A stretch of 64,000 nucleotides of DNA from Trichoplax sp. H2. Its lineage: Eukaryota > Placozoa > Uniplacotomia > Trichoplacea. The notes below the pieces were generated by a model, which saw only the letters and a program-made list of their open reading frames with translations, was not told the DNA's origin and did not search any database. Where the stretch lies: contig NOWV01000153.1 in the NCBI GenBank assembly GCA_003344405.1, positions 1-64,000 of the forward strand. Reading direction: 5' to 3'. Shown piece after piece: positions 24,601 to 36,308 of this stretch; the stretch's first letter is position 1, and each line of letters starts with the position of its first letter. The position numbers were made by a program, and so were the translations under genes.

Positions 24601-25518
24601 ACTGCCCGTGGATTTTAAATTGTGTTGGTTCGTTCTAATGTACATTATTTGGAATTTTCGAATGTACTTGGGAACGTAGTTGGTAATACCCAATTTTTTA
24701 ACGCTGTTCTACTTTGACATTTGTAGGAGCAAAAAATCACAAATATTTTGTACAATTTTTATTTTTCTTGGTTGTATTAAATTTTTTATACGCTTTTGGC
24801 GCCCGTCGATGTAAGAATTATCATGTCGTAATTATACATAAATATAGCTTTAGTATTATGTTAGTAGATTGAATTGATTCATTTTACGTATAGACTATAA
24901 CGGAGCTTGCCCGGCCTATAGCAATAACGATTCTGGATGGCTGTATCATTGGATTGTGATTGCATTCAAATGCTCGCCATGGGCGTTCTGGTTGGAATTA
25001 AACTCATGGTTTCACTGCTGCTGGATTGGTATGCTGTTTGTTTGTCAGTTTTATCAGGTACGTCTATGTGCCCATGAATGAACATTGAAACAGATCAGAG
25101 GGTGAAATTTTATTAATCTTAATCACTTAACATCGACATTCACAGTTTCATTTATCTATTAGATGATAATCCTTGGTATGACAACAAATGAACGTATGAA
25201 TAGCTATAGGTATAAACATTTTTACAAGAATGGGAAAATCGCCAGTCCTTTTAGGTTAGTGGTTGAAGGTAGCTTATTCGTAACTGAAAAATATAAAATA
25301 CATGTTCTGTAGTGTTGAAATGATTTAATTCGTAAAGAATAGCTAGTTGTAAAGCTGAGTGTATTTTTCTCTTGTTTAGTCGTGGTATTATAGGCAATTT
25401 TATCCAGTTTTTTGAATGCAGTTGTTGTGGACTTTTTCAAATATATCGCATTGATTGGAGTAACAAGTATCAGCATAACTTGATACCGGAAGAAAACGAC
25501 ATCTACTGGGAAGTATAA
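21699..25518 (+). CDS. ZDHHC17: Ankyrin-repeat DHHC palmitoyltransferase (ZDHHC17/HIP14-like)
   Basis: Seventeen exons give 602 aa: 21699-21704, 21865-22115, 22209-22357, 22451-22524, 22713-22777, 23068-23141, 23245-23333, 23466-23591, 23693-23832, 23971-24044, 24143-24267, 24335-24397, 24534-24627, 24727-24810, 24894-25057, 25163-25254, 25380-25518. Phases agree throughout. The N-terminal half is ankyrin repeats ([53 protein letters not shown]). The C-terminal half has membrane segments around a cysteine-rich DHHC domain ([21 protein letters not shown]) and the TTxE motif as GMTTNERM. It should S-acylate Golgi or vesicle client proteins, with the ankyrin repeats binding clients. The six-base first coding exon (Met-Ser) is inferred from splice phase. 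A possible alternative last exon (acceptor before 25679, stop at 25709-25711) would replace the final valine with ten residues. ZDHHC13 is the other vertebrate relative. Confidence 0.92.
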
Positions 25519-27427
25519 TAAAGCCGTAATTACCATCAATCATTTCATTTCGCCTATGATTTATAAACAACAACTGAAACTATGTCATCATGTAAATTAA
25601 TACGCATTTATATCTACACGATGATGGTTAATTTCTTGAATTTGAAATCCTTGTGATGATAACGTTTTATTTTTTCAGTATATTAAAATTGGCCGTAATC
25701 AGTATCAGTGATGTATCTACGTCGCCGTCTGCTGATTGATGTTGATTTTTCTCTTAGCCCTGTACCACTTCGTTAAGTAACATTTGTTAGACAATACAGG
25801 ATCGATCAGGATTAAGCGAGTGTCTATGCTCTTAAATTGATCAATTTGTACTTTTATCTAATTTATGTAATGTAAGAATCAATTTCGCCTCGTATAACGT
25901 ATGTGGCATTAGATTAAGAATTTTTTTCGTCTTAGTCCGGTTCATGCCGTTGTATCTCATGCTTGTAACTGTATATATATATTTCGACACACTGCCATGT
26001 AACGATTTTATTATGGACGTAGACATACGCGTATGCGTATACAATTATAATCAAATGATAGATGCACACTATTTAGGCTACTCTTCACAGACAAAATGTA
26101 ATAGATATATTGGAAGTATTATATCATGGCGTACTTACTTTATCAGTAACCCATTAAAAAGTAACGAGAGGTTAGGATCGGAACAAACGTGTTCGACTAT
26201 CTAGAATGCAATGGTGTATTCAAATGTTGCAAAAAATCAGTTAGCTGGATAGCCGTATGTTTTGTTTCATGACCCGACGAAATGCATGATATATCTTCAT
26301 ATTGCATCACATTAGCTACTTTAATTAAAGGATGTATATTAATAAATTTTGATATTAAAGAACTACGTATTTATTCCAAGTAAGTAAAGCCTTAAAACAG
26401 TCTCGACTAAGTCCTATTGTACGCTCGATAGTAGCCTCTTACAAATGTTCGTAGTTTCTGTGCGTATCACGATAGTGTGAAATCATTTTAAATTGGATGA
26501 CGGTTGGTAACGTAAATTATATTAATTATTGTTTCGAAAGAAAATAGCACACTTAGATCTAAAGTCAATAAAGCATGACCTTACCACTTATTAACTGCAA
26601 GTCAAATGCTTTATTAATCAATCTCGGTAATAAACTCAAATTTAGTAAATGCTACCTTACAATATCGGGAAATAAATATATCAGTAATTACTACGGCTAC
26701 CAGATACTCTATTGCAATGATCACTTCATTGACATTCCCAAATACCATATATCATATGATACTACTATTTATAGACTGCGCAAAATCAGTTACACCAGAA
26801 GTAGCCAAAATAATCGTTTACAATATAAAGTAGGTTAATTGATGGATAGACAACTACAATTATAACATTATTATCATTATTACAATAAAGCAAATCATTA
26901 TAGAACCATATTGATACATTGAATAAGACGGGATTAACCTATAAAAAGATGGATTTCAAATAAGACTATTCTGGAATCACAATCCTCCATAATTGTAATC
27001 AGTTTTGGTACTTTGAATATGCCTACAACAGGGTGACTTTCAGTTAGACATTGACTTAACCTTCTTCATTTTGGTATGATACAAATTTACATAAAAATTC
27101 AAATGGATGGTCACGGCAATTTTAAGAGCTAACACTATTCGCAACATCGTATAACTGACTACAATTCGTTAATTGTAAGAAACGTGGGAACCGATACAAC
27201 AGAACGCAGAATCACGCCTACAACTACTGTAAAAGACCGATAATTATCCGTTAAGTAGCATTAAAATTAATACAAAAAGCATATCACAAAGTTTTAACAA
27301 GGAAAAGAAACATAGTTATTAGAAAATCCAATGCCATCTGCAGCTTAATTTCTCAGCTAGTTCCTAAATATTAAGACCTAGTCCAAGTGGCGTCAACAGT
27401 AGTGGCTGACTAGCGCCAGTCTTTGTA
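25519..27427. other. Intergenic, between converging ZDHHC17-like and Caprin genes
   Basis: The left part is 3' flank or alternative 3' end of the ZDHHC17-like gene, including a strong polypyrimidine-AG at 25665-25678. The right part is the Caprin 3' flank. The short frames near 25944-26204 and 26575-26838 have no recognisable product. Confidence 0.55.
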
Positions 27428-30400
27428 TTACTGTTGCTGTTGCTGTTGGGGTTGTGGTTGTTGAGAGGATCGATCGTCACGATATCTTTGATAGTTGCCA
27501 CCGCCAGAACCACGTGGACGGCCTACATCCGTATATCAAAGGTAATTATTATAAATATGCTCCTTAAATCGTTTACAAAAAAAAATAAGCATGCGATACA
27601 AGAATATAACGAACCTCCACGATTTCCTCCACGATTTCCGCCACGTCCACCACGGTATTGACCATCCTGATTTCCCTTCGTTGTAGTTATTGGTATTAGT
27701 TAGAAAAACATTAATATATTTATGTAATAAAGATAATACTTCAATCTTACAGGGAATCTTCCACCGGCACCTTCTTTTCCACCACGATCGCCATTACGAT
27801 TTCTAATCCTGTTGCGGCCTTGATTGCCACGGCCTCGATTCCCACCTCGAAAATTTCGCGGGCGCCTGTTGCCTTTTTGAGCTAAAGAACAATTGAAATA
27901 AATTTTATATACACGTCTATCTACATTATAGTGCAATTTAATTGCAACAATATTAATTATACATTACTCAAACAATGTGGTGTCGAATGAAACAATCCAT
28001 CAGTAATAATAAATTCCAGTATCACAATTATTGTAAAATCAATGATAAAATACTAAAGCATACATTCAAAACCGTCATCTTTCTCTGTAGCTTCGCCTTG
28101 TTCAGCAAAATCTCCCGTAGGCGCATTAGGGATATTTAACTTTTCTTCGGACACTATATCATGACATGATCTATCTTAGTTTTTTAAATACGCATCGGTA
28201 ATAAGGAACTACTTCACGCAACAGGTGTGTTAGCTCGAGTTGTTTGACAAATACTTTAATCGCAAACATACTAAGTAGTTGGTAAAACGTTGATGAGCAA
28301 ACATTTACCTGAATCCTTCTCGACAGAAACTGCCACTTCGACGTTTTTATCATTGTTCTTTACTTCCTAGAAAATATATAACAATTACTATTAATGGAGT
28401 GCCATCCTTTTTAAGTTAAAATATCAAGACGTATAGTAAAAATCATCAATTACCGCCGGTAACAGTTCGCCACTAGTTACTTCCGCATCTCCATTTGATG
28501 GCCTTTCAACGGTTTCCTGCTGTGGCTCTTCCTTTACTGGTTCAGTAACTTTATCTTTAAGTTCACCAGTATACAATGAGCACAATTCAATTCCTTGCAT
28601 AACTGCCATCAATTTATCATCTGCAAGCAAGTACATTAATAGAGTTAAGAGCTGAATCGATCTTAAAATACCGTAGTTACTAATAGACAAAGTTTAAAAT
28701 CAATGAAAATACTTTATCAGTTAATCGTCTTTGTGAACGTACATGTCGTTCCAACTACAGGCTTTTCTTTCTTTTCTATGAGATTATAAAAATGATCACC
28801 TGATGTCTTCACACTATAATAGATATTAAATGTGGAGAATTAATCCAGAAATAAAACAAGGCCATATGCTTAATAAATCCATAATTAGCATTGGTTAAGA
28901 TAGACTGTAATTATTCCATTAATGCTAAGTACCTTGTTGGATCAAGAACTAGTTCCTGAAAAGCCTCGATTTGACGAATTTCATCCTCATTTAATTTCTA
29001 AACCGCCCAATTTTTTGATAACAACATAACATCGAGATTACTGTTAAGCATTGGCTTTAATAAATAACAATCAGCTAGCTCAATTGGCGTATCCAAATTG
29101 CGTCAAGTGAACGGATGCAATTTTACTAGAGAAAATGAAATCTCTTCGCTTGTTATACTATCTAAATCTTACCGTAGCACCGTTGCTACCTTCCAAGAAG
29201 TACTGTCGAGTCTCAGGATTGACAGCAGCTAGGAGTCTTTGCAATTTCAAGATATCGCAAATTCTGACTCGATCTGCTTCAATTCGTGTTGCTTGCTCTT
29301 TCCTCATTTGCTTTTTTTGATTTTTCTGCCACTGCACCATGCACCCAAAAAAATTTTAAGAAATGAAGATAAATTTTAGCTTTAAATAACAATTTCTCGT
29401 ATAGTACCTCACGTATAATTTATTGCTCTTGAGATGGAGCCTTAAATTATAACATAAGCTAATACAAGTTTGATAGTAGTAAGATTGATGACACCAATCT
29501 ATTCTACATGCTATACAGTATCCTAAACCAATCTCTTTTTATATAGGAAAAGCTGGTTTGCACTGTATGACAACACGCTGCATTTTACCGCTTTAAACAC
29601 TTACAATTGCAGCTAAAAGAGTAAATTACGAAAGGGAATGATTCATAATTAAATTAATACATATTGTATTATTAAAGTAAATGGGCTTTAACGTTAAAAG
29701 TTTACACATAATATTGGATATTGCTCCAAAAATTATGCAATCTTCTGTTTTTAAACTAAACTGACACTAGTACTGGGTCTACTTTGCATTCAATCGGATT
29801 TCATCGCTCAATTACTGCAATTCTAGGTTATCATAAGAACTAAATCAGTTTGCATCCAAAGTAGTTTCATATTTTAACAAAATTACCTCTTCCATCAACT
29901 TATAATATTGCTGATTGATTTCGCGATAAGTTTCCAAATCTGTTTCAACACTTTTAGCCTGACTGATTGCTTCCTATCAAAATATAGATTGTAAATACAC
30001 TAATTAATAACACGTAGAAAATATTTGCTTAAACATTTAAAAAATAGTTATCTATTTCGTGATAAATGTATGTGCACAATAGTAACGGAAGCCTTATCCG
30101 CTAGATCTAGTGTAGCACTCTAATCACATACAAGGCAACATTGACCGATTGGGTTGATAGCGCTTCATTTCTACGAACATGAATTTATGTTACGATATCT
30201 ATATAGAGAGCATGGTAGGATACTACTGAGTCACTATTTCATTAGATCTTGCGCTTTCGTAGTATTACCGTTACCGTGGTTAAACTTATTATATACATGT
30301 ACACAGTATAGTATCATGGAACACTAAATACCATTAAAATACAGTAATAATCAAGGTTCAACCTTATCACTTGAAAAGAAGACAATAATAAATGCAAAAG

Positions 30401-31636
30401 ATAGAACGGATCAAGTGTATTCGATCAGAGGAGAACTACCTGCTTGAACTTATCTATATTGCAATTAAGCAAGAGCAGTTCCATAAAGATCACATAATGT
30501 GTATACTATACACTATACAGTATTAATTAACCTTTATCATACGATTGTCATACCCCAAAAAACTGTAGTAATGAAATAGCGCAATGACATGCAAGTGGTG
30601 CTGCTGCCAGGTACTTTCATGTCGACAAAGTGAAAGGTATCTTATTTTTGTATGCTGCAAAGGTCGACACATAAAGATGTCTATCGATAATACGCCTATG
30701 GAAGTTCTCTACAGTATATTAAAGTAAAGGCTAAGGTTGGTAGAATCCCACCAGACAATCCATTATTGCATTCGATGCTGTCGTTCTACTCTACAGTATC
30801 ACCATCATTGAGCCCGAACGAATTGCCATGCACATTCAATCAAGCACAAGACTGACGAAAGCCATGAGAAGCGGCGGTCTCTTGACCGCACAGTTAACAT
30901 CGTCGATCATGAAATGGAAGTCATAACAAGAGTGATGACAATCTTTACTTGTTGAAAACAGTGCCATTGCTATGACTGCAAATGTCCGTGATAGTATGTC
31001 TACTATCAACTTGCGACACTACATCTTGGGTATCAGTGCAGCTATCATCTGTGCTGATTTGTATCATTCATGCAATATCAAGGGTAAATTTAACGATAGC
31101 GACCAGTTCGTTACCTTTTGATCTTGATTCAGTTCTTTGCCTTCCTCCTCGATTTTTTTCAAATTTTCGAGTTTAGTCTAGGTAGAGAAAGTGATTCAAG
31201 TATCGATTTAATTGCATACAAAGTGGTCGAAGATTATCCAAAATTCCACATGTTATGCGTGGGAAAAACGTCTAGTAACATGATGCAAATTGAAAGTAGG
31301 AAATACGTCCACTTTCTATTTATGCCATAACGATCCATCTATTTATACTCTCTACTATCAACTGTACCAATAAAATGGAGCAGTTTCCAATCGATACATG
31401 AACTAACGTGCACTAGACTGCTTCAAATTGATTGTGATGTACCATAACCGCAATGGCATTTTGTCATTGAAAGTCAAGATCACTTTCCATACCTTTCTCT
31501 TACACAAATTGCGAATTTTCTTATCAATAACACCAATAAAGGACCTTGCTAATGATTCTTCATTGGTTTCTATCGCTTTTGGGTTGCTTAGAGCATTAGC
31601 CACTTGGCTAGAATCTTCGTTAGCTGCAGCTGGCAT
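27428..31636 (-). CDS. CAPRIN1: Caprin homolog (RNP-granule RNA-binding protein)
   Basis: Twelve exons, 396 aa: 31493-31636, 31115-31177, 29887-29973, 29173-29331, 28933-28997, 28743-28813, 28454-28620, 28309-28366, 28064-28153, 27751-27881, 27615-27675, 27428-27522, all in phase. The conserved N-terminal HR1 region of caprins is clear: FIGVIDKKIRNL, GKELNQDQK, a coiled-coil with MRKEQATRIEADRVR, LNEDEIRQIEAFQEL and FYNLIEKKEKPVVGTT. An acidic linker follows, then an RGG-rich tail (NFRGGNRGRGNQGRN, QYRGGRGGNRGGNRGG) ending in a short Q/P run. Caprins bind RNA and regulate translation in stress and transport granules. The protein is much shorter than human CAPRIN1, and I see no match to the FIQDSMLDF-type G3BP-binding motif and no C1q-like domain as in CAPRIN2. 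The first ATG has A at -3. It is divergent to the CREC gene. Confidence 0.92.
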
Positions 31637-31774
31637 GATGGAAATGGATTAGTAAGAAGAAGTCAATCAAAATGGCGGTGGTTGATCAACGTTAGTAGCC
31701 GAAAAAAATTGGCGTATGAGATACAGCATGGGAAATCACATGCTTTATCAGCTTGAATTTAGCTCCGGTCTAGT

Positions 31775-32150
31775 TGTAGGGTACTGTATGGAAGGTGAGT
31801 ATCAATTTTATACTGTACTATAGAAGAATAATCCTGTCCATCGTCGATGACTGTACACCACCGGAATGGCTCAGATTGGGATGATCAGTACGGTATTTTA
31901 CAGTACTATTCACTGTAGACTACAGTACTCCAACTGCCTCTACAGTACTATACACTGTTCACTTACTGGACCGTACCGTAAAGTCTGTACGTAGTATACT
32001 GTACGCTTCATTGGCAATGCCACCAGGTTTCTTAGCACGTTTCCTACTGTACTGTACCGTACTCAGTGTACCATACTGTACTGTACAGTGTACAGTACAG
32101 TCCTGTACTACACAGTGTAAAGTACTGTACCTGTTGTACTGTAGGTGAGA
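31775..32150. repeat. TACAGTACTGTA palindrome cluster
   Basis: Many copies of TACTGTAC, TACAGTACT and ACTGTACAGTGTACAGTAC, densest at 32050-32145. It begins about 140 bases upstream of the Caprin ATG. Confidence 0.9.
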
Positions 32151-32428
32151 TAGGTGAGATCAGGAGCTTGTGAGCAAGTCCCTGGTAAGAACCCAATGAA
32201 CACTGCGGGCGCTTGAATGCGCCCCAAAATCATATGGCCATCAACAGGCATCGTATTCAGACAACTATATCCATCATTTCATGTTATAGCTTCCTCTGAC
32301 CGCTAGGAGTTGTGGATTCCAATGATGTGTTACATGATCCTTCCAACACCTTGAAATATTACCATGCCAGTTCAGCATGAGGGCAGACTTTGTTTGGTTT
32401 TTGTTTATCCTAACAACATCCCTTCCTC

Positions 32429-32580
32429 TACAGTACTCGGTACTGCACTGTACAGTACATTGCAACTTTACGGCGTCTTGAATTTCATTGTACTGTACTG
32501 TACTGTACTGTACAGTGTACAGTACAGTAGATCTGACTTTTAGATACAGTGTACTGTACTGTACTGTGCAATACTGAGTG
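32429..32580. repeat. TACAGTACTGTA palindrome cluster
   Basis: Includes a run of overlapping TGTAC words at 32490-32530 that can form one long hairpin, and a second run at 32545-32570. Confidence 0.9.
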
Positions 32581-32687
32581 AGAAAAATATTACTAAAACC
32601 GATGGGCTAATGCAGTAAGTAGTTGATACCAACTGTACATCTGTTAAATTAGCTTCTACCGAAAATAATATTGCTGTACAGTGTCTG

Positions 32688-32712
32688 TAGAGACCCTTTT
32701 GAAGGGTCTCTA
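32688..32712. repeat. Perfect 11-bp hairpin TAGAGACCCTT / AAGGGTCTCTA
   Basis: Perfect arms flank a three-base TTG loop and are bracketed by TGTACAG words on both sides, so the hairpin is nested in a larger palindrome. The half-word TGTAGAGACCC recurs alone near 32825-32835. Confidence 0.85.
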
Positions 32713-33135
32713 GTGTACAGTGTGCAACATACTGTATATCTTTCTATTTATAGACTGTCGACGACAGCGAGAGAGAGATGTTTTAATTAATTATACTGTA
32801 CGCGACATCAATTTTGCAAACGATTGTAGAGACCCCCATTTAGCTTTTCAGTTCGATACCCTAATTTTGTTCATATTGTACGGCCATATGTAGCTGTACA
32901 GTACAAAGTAGCTGAGACAGCGATACAATAGGTATATCAATAAAAGAGAAAGCACTTTTTCGCTAGCCACTGATGTAAGAAATAATCAAGGAAGTCGCTC
33001 GCAAAATTAACATCACTTGGAAAAAGTCATGAGCACAACTCAAGTCAGTCGGGTTGCAGCAATGCCGGTTTTCTTCTTTATTAACCTGTAATCACCTCGA
33101 TGGTTTCAGTCTGTCAGTCTGTAACTACTGGACGC

Positions 33136-33295
33136 TGTACAGTGTACAGTACAGTACTGTACTATGCTATGCAATACAGTACCAGTGTTCAGAACACAAT
33201 CTGCAGTCAGTACGGTACTGTACTCCAATCATCCAGTTTAGTGTCAACTACAGGAGACACTACAGTACGTACTGTACAAAGTGTACAGTACACCC
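33136..33295. repeat. TACAGTACTGTA palindrome cluster
   Basis: Overlapping CTGTACAGTGTACAGTAC and TACAGTACGTACTGTAC words, about 180-330 bases upstream of the CREC gene start. Confidence 0.9.
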
Positions 33296-33470
33296 GCAAG
33301 TTATTGTTTACTCTATCCTTTGTACGCATGCACCCACCATATTGTCTTCCTGTAGTTGCAAGTTTATTTAATAGACTGAACATTTGAATTTCAATCAATA
33401 TCCCAAGTGCTGTAGATTAGTTCTTGCTCGATAGCAAATTGGATAGTATCAGGAAGGGCAGAGAAAGAAG

Positions 33471-35714
33471 ATGATGGCGAATTCGGGCAAAAAATGGATC
33501 GTATGGATCACCATTTATTTCATCGTTGTACCACATTATCGTTGCCAACGATACCATCCTGGTGGCAGTAGGTTAGACATGGAAGATCTACTAGGTGAAA
33601 AACATTACGATGAATGGGGTCATCATAATGCTGAGTTTGATCATCGTGCTTTCATTGGTGAAGAAGACGATACATTTCACGAATATTCTGAAGAAGATGC
33701 TAGTGATAGACTGATGTTAGTAATATGCAATGAACACTTTGCGTTATGATTGCCTGGTCAACCTTATTTCCTTTCATACTTGATTAATGTAATACAGCCT
33801 ACGAAAGCAGTAGAGTGCATGGATTAATGGATAGGAGTACGAATTAATAAACGCATAATAATATGTAAAATGATACGATTCCGTACTGATGGACCAACCT
33901 AAACGTTTGTGTTTCAAAATACTAGTGTAACATAGAGTATCAGTCATCGTTGTTAGGAAGCAAATTTTGCAATTAGGTAATTCGTACATTCTATCTTGTA
34001 TTGTTGTATTTTACAGCACAGTTTTCGACGAAATTGATACGAATATGGATGAATATATCGATAAAAATGAAATGAAAGCACGAATTAAGGGCAACCAACT
34101 CAAACGTTTAGAAAAGGAATCTAGAGAAAAATTTAAAGTCTTAGATGTCAATGAAGATAGCATGCTGCCATGGGAAGAGTATAAGCAAGTCATGTTTGCC
34201 AACGATTTAGCTGAAAACAATGGTAAGCAAATCTTCAACAAATTGAAAATCTACTGACAACGTAATACCAACTTGATAAAGTGGAATAAAATTTTCCAGT
34301 ATCTGCAGGAGTTTATCGAAGAATAAAAATTGTATCTGCTTAATGACATGAGTGATATCTTAAGTAATATACTAACATCACTAGTCAACAATGTGTATGC
34401 AGTCCAGTGATATAAATCATTATTAATTAGTCCTCCATCATATGATGTGACATTGTTATCGCTAAAATAGAATGACAGACAAAATTAATGACTCTAAAAA
34501 GTAATTCTATATATGATAATTACTTATTCCCATTATTCTATCGATAGGGAAACTAAGTGACTCTATGCAATCTATGTATACAAATGATCACCGAAAATTC
34601 ATTGACGCTGATCAGGATAATGACGGAATGTTAACCTTAACCGAATTTGCGGCCTTTAACTTTCCTCATAATTTCCCTCATATGCAAAATGCTTTAGCTA
34701 TGGTAAATCAATAGGAAATAAAATTAAGTAAACATAAAAGTAACCTAGCATTGATTTTTTACATTACTTTCAGTTCCAATTTCATTTGCATTAGCTTCAA
34801 TTTTATTAACTAAATTATGCACATTGTTCTTCTCGTTAATACTTAGGAATCGTTGGATACGTACGATAAAAACAAGGATGGTAAAATTTCATGGAAGGAA
34901 TACATTTGTAAGTCAATTGCTGTCGCTGAATTTCTTAAATAATGTGATTTTGAGACTTGTTTACATAACCAAACTGTTTGTGTGCATAACCACAAATCAT
35001 TCTATATTGTGCAATACATTGTACATATATTGAAAATAGGATCAACTAATCCGATTCTTTTGATCACTCTCAATTCAGCGAGTATGTATAACTCAGAAGA
35101 TAACAAAGAACAACCTGGTTGGGTGCGCGATGAAGAGAAAATTTACCTCCTCAGGCATGATAAAGACGGAGATGAATTATTAGACCTGGTGTGATTTTAT
35201 TTGCATATATCCCAGATGTGTGTTACCTTTTCTACTATTAGCAATGATTAGTATCGTTCAACGAAAAATATTCTAAGAATACTTTAAACAACTTCATGTT
35301 CTCTAACTATTGTCATTATCAAAAAATAACCTTGACTGAATTATTATCAGTCAGAAATAAAGAGTTGGATTGCTCCAGAGGAGAATAACGATGAAGAAGA
35401 GGAAGCTAATCACCTTATTGAATCTGCCGATCTTGATCAGGTCATCTTAAACTGCACTTTACTTACGACTAAAATAAGAAAAATTGTACCATGGGGAAAA
35501 ATATATTAATAGTCTGTCTAATGAACAGAAATAATAAAAGATTATTAATAACTGAAATATTTTACGGTCTAACCTGTAGGATGGAAAACTCACAAGAGAA
35601 GAACTTCTTAGCCATCAGTCTCTTTTTGCTGGCCATACGAAAAAATCACGTAAATATGAAGATCCGGATTTCGACTTCGATTATCATGCTGACCGTTATC
35701 ATGATGAGTTATAA
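33471..35714 (+). CDS. CREC-family EF-hand protein of the secretory pathway (reticulocalbin/calumenin type)
   Basis: Seven exons, 333 aa: 33471-33715, 34017-34222, 34548-34702, 34847-34907, 35079-35188, 35351-35440, 35580-35714. A signal peptide (residues about 1-25, hydrophobic IVWITIYFIVV) is followed by six EF-hand loops: DTNMDEYIDKNE, DVNEDSMLPWEE, DADQDNDGMLTLTE, DKNKDGKISWKE, DKDGDELLDLSE and DLDQDGKLTREE. The protein ends RYHDEL, an HDEL-type ER retrieval signal. Length, six EF hands, signal peptide and tail fit reticulocalbin/calumenin proteins, which bind calcium at low affinity in the ER and early secretory pathway. I cannot assign it to a single vertebrate paralog. Two adjacent ATGs (33471 and 33474) could both start it. 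It is divergent to Caprin and converges on ELP4. Confidence 0.93.
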
Positions 35715-35966
35715 AGAAGTTACTTAGTAAATGCATAAACCAATTGATCCTACACGAAATCAACTTAAAATCAAAACATATACTAAATATTCCTCTTTCT
35801 GATGAATTGATCAGTTACTGCTTATAATCAATATATCCTTGCGTTACTGTAATCCAATTTTTGAAACCGTACCTGCACATGCTGAGATTTTGAAACTCAT
35901 AAACCTTATAAACTCATGTTTTATTAATAATACAAATTCATTTTATTTATTATAATCAGTCCGACA

Positions 35967-35972
35967 AATAAA
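35967..35972 (+). terminator. AATAAA polyadenylation signal of the CREC gene
   Basis: An exact AATAAA about 250 bases after the CREC stop, in the 600-bp gap before the convergent ELP4 gene. Confidence 0.55.
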
Positions 35973-36308
35973 TTGCCTATTGCATCAGTTCACATTAAAT
36001 TATGGAAAATACACTAAGCTAATGATAACTTACACTGCATCACATTTTGACTACAAATACAAGTACGTTTACTTTATAATTGAAATTAAAAAATATTTCG
36101 TCTCCATTATGCACATTGATTAATTGGAACTTGCCGTGTACCTAATTATAATTTCGACCTCATAAGTACTAATATATATCAGGCGGATACTATTAACTAT
36201 AAAAGTACATAATATAAAATTTCTACATTGCTTTGATCCCAAATCTTTGTACGTTCGACAAAAAATAAAAGCGAGTTACTAAACCCAATAGGTATTAGTA
36301 ATTGTGTT

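Larger units (their letters stand above)
31637..33470. other. Divergent promoter region between Caprin and CREC genes
   Basis: About 1.8 kb with no coding exons recognised; filled with GTAC palindrome clusters and a strong hairpin (listed separately). Open frames here are built from the repeats and are not convincing genes. Confidence 0.65.

Noticed and set aside
30925-30950. GTGATGA resembling a snoRNA C box in a Caprin intron
   Set aside because: Wrong strand for the host gene, and no D box or terminal stem at suitable spacing.
33054-33398. Overlapping open frames in the Caprin/CREC intergenic region
   Set aside because: Composed of GTAC palindromes; both strands give similar Cys/Thr/Tyr-rich nonsense.
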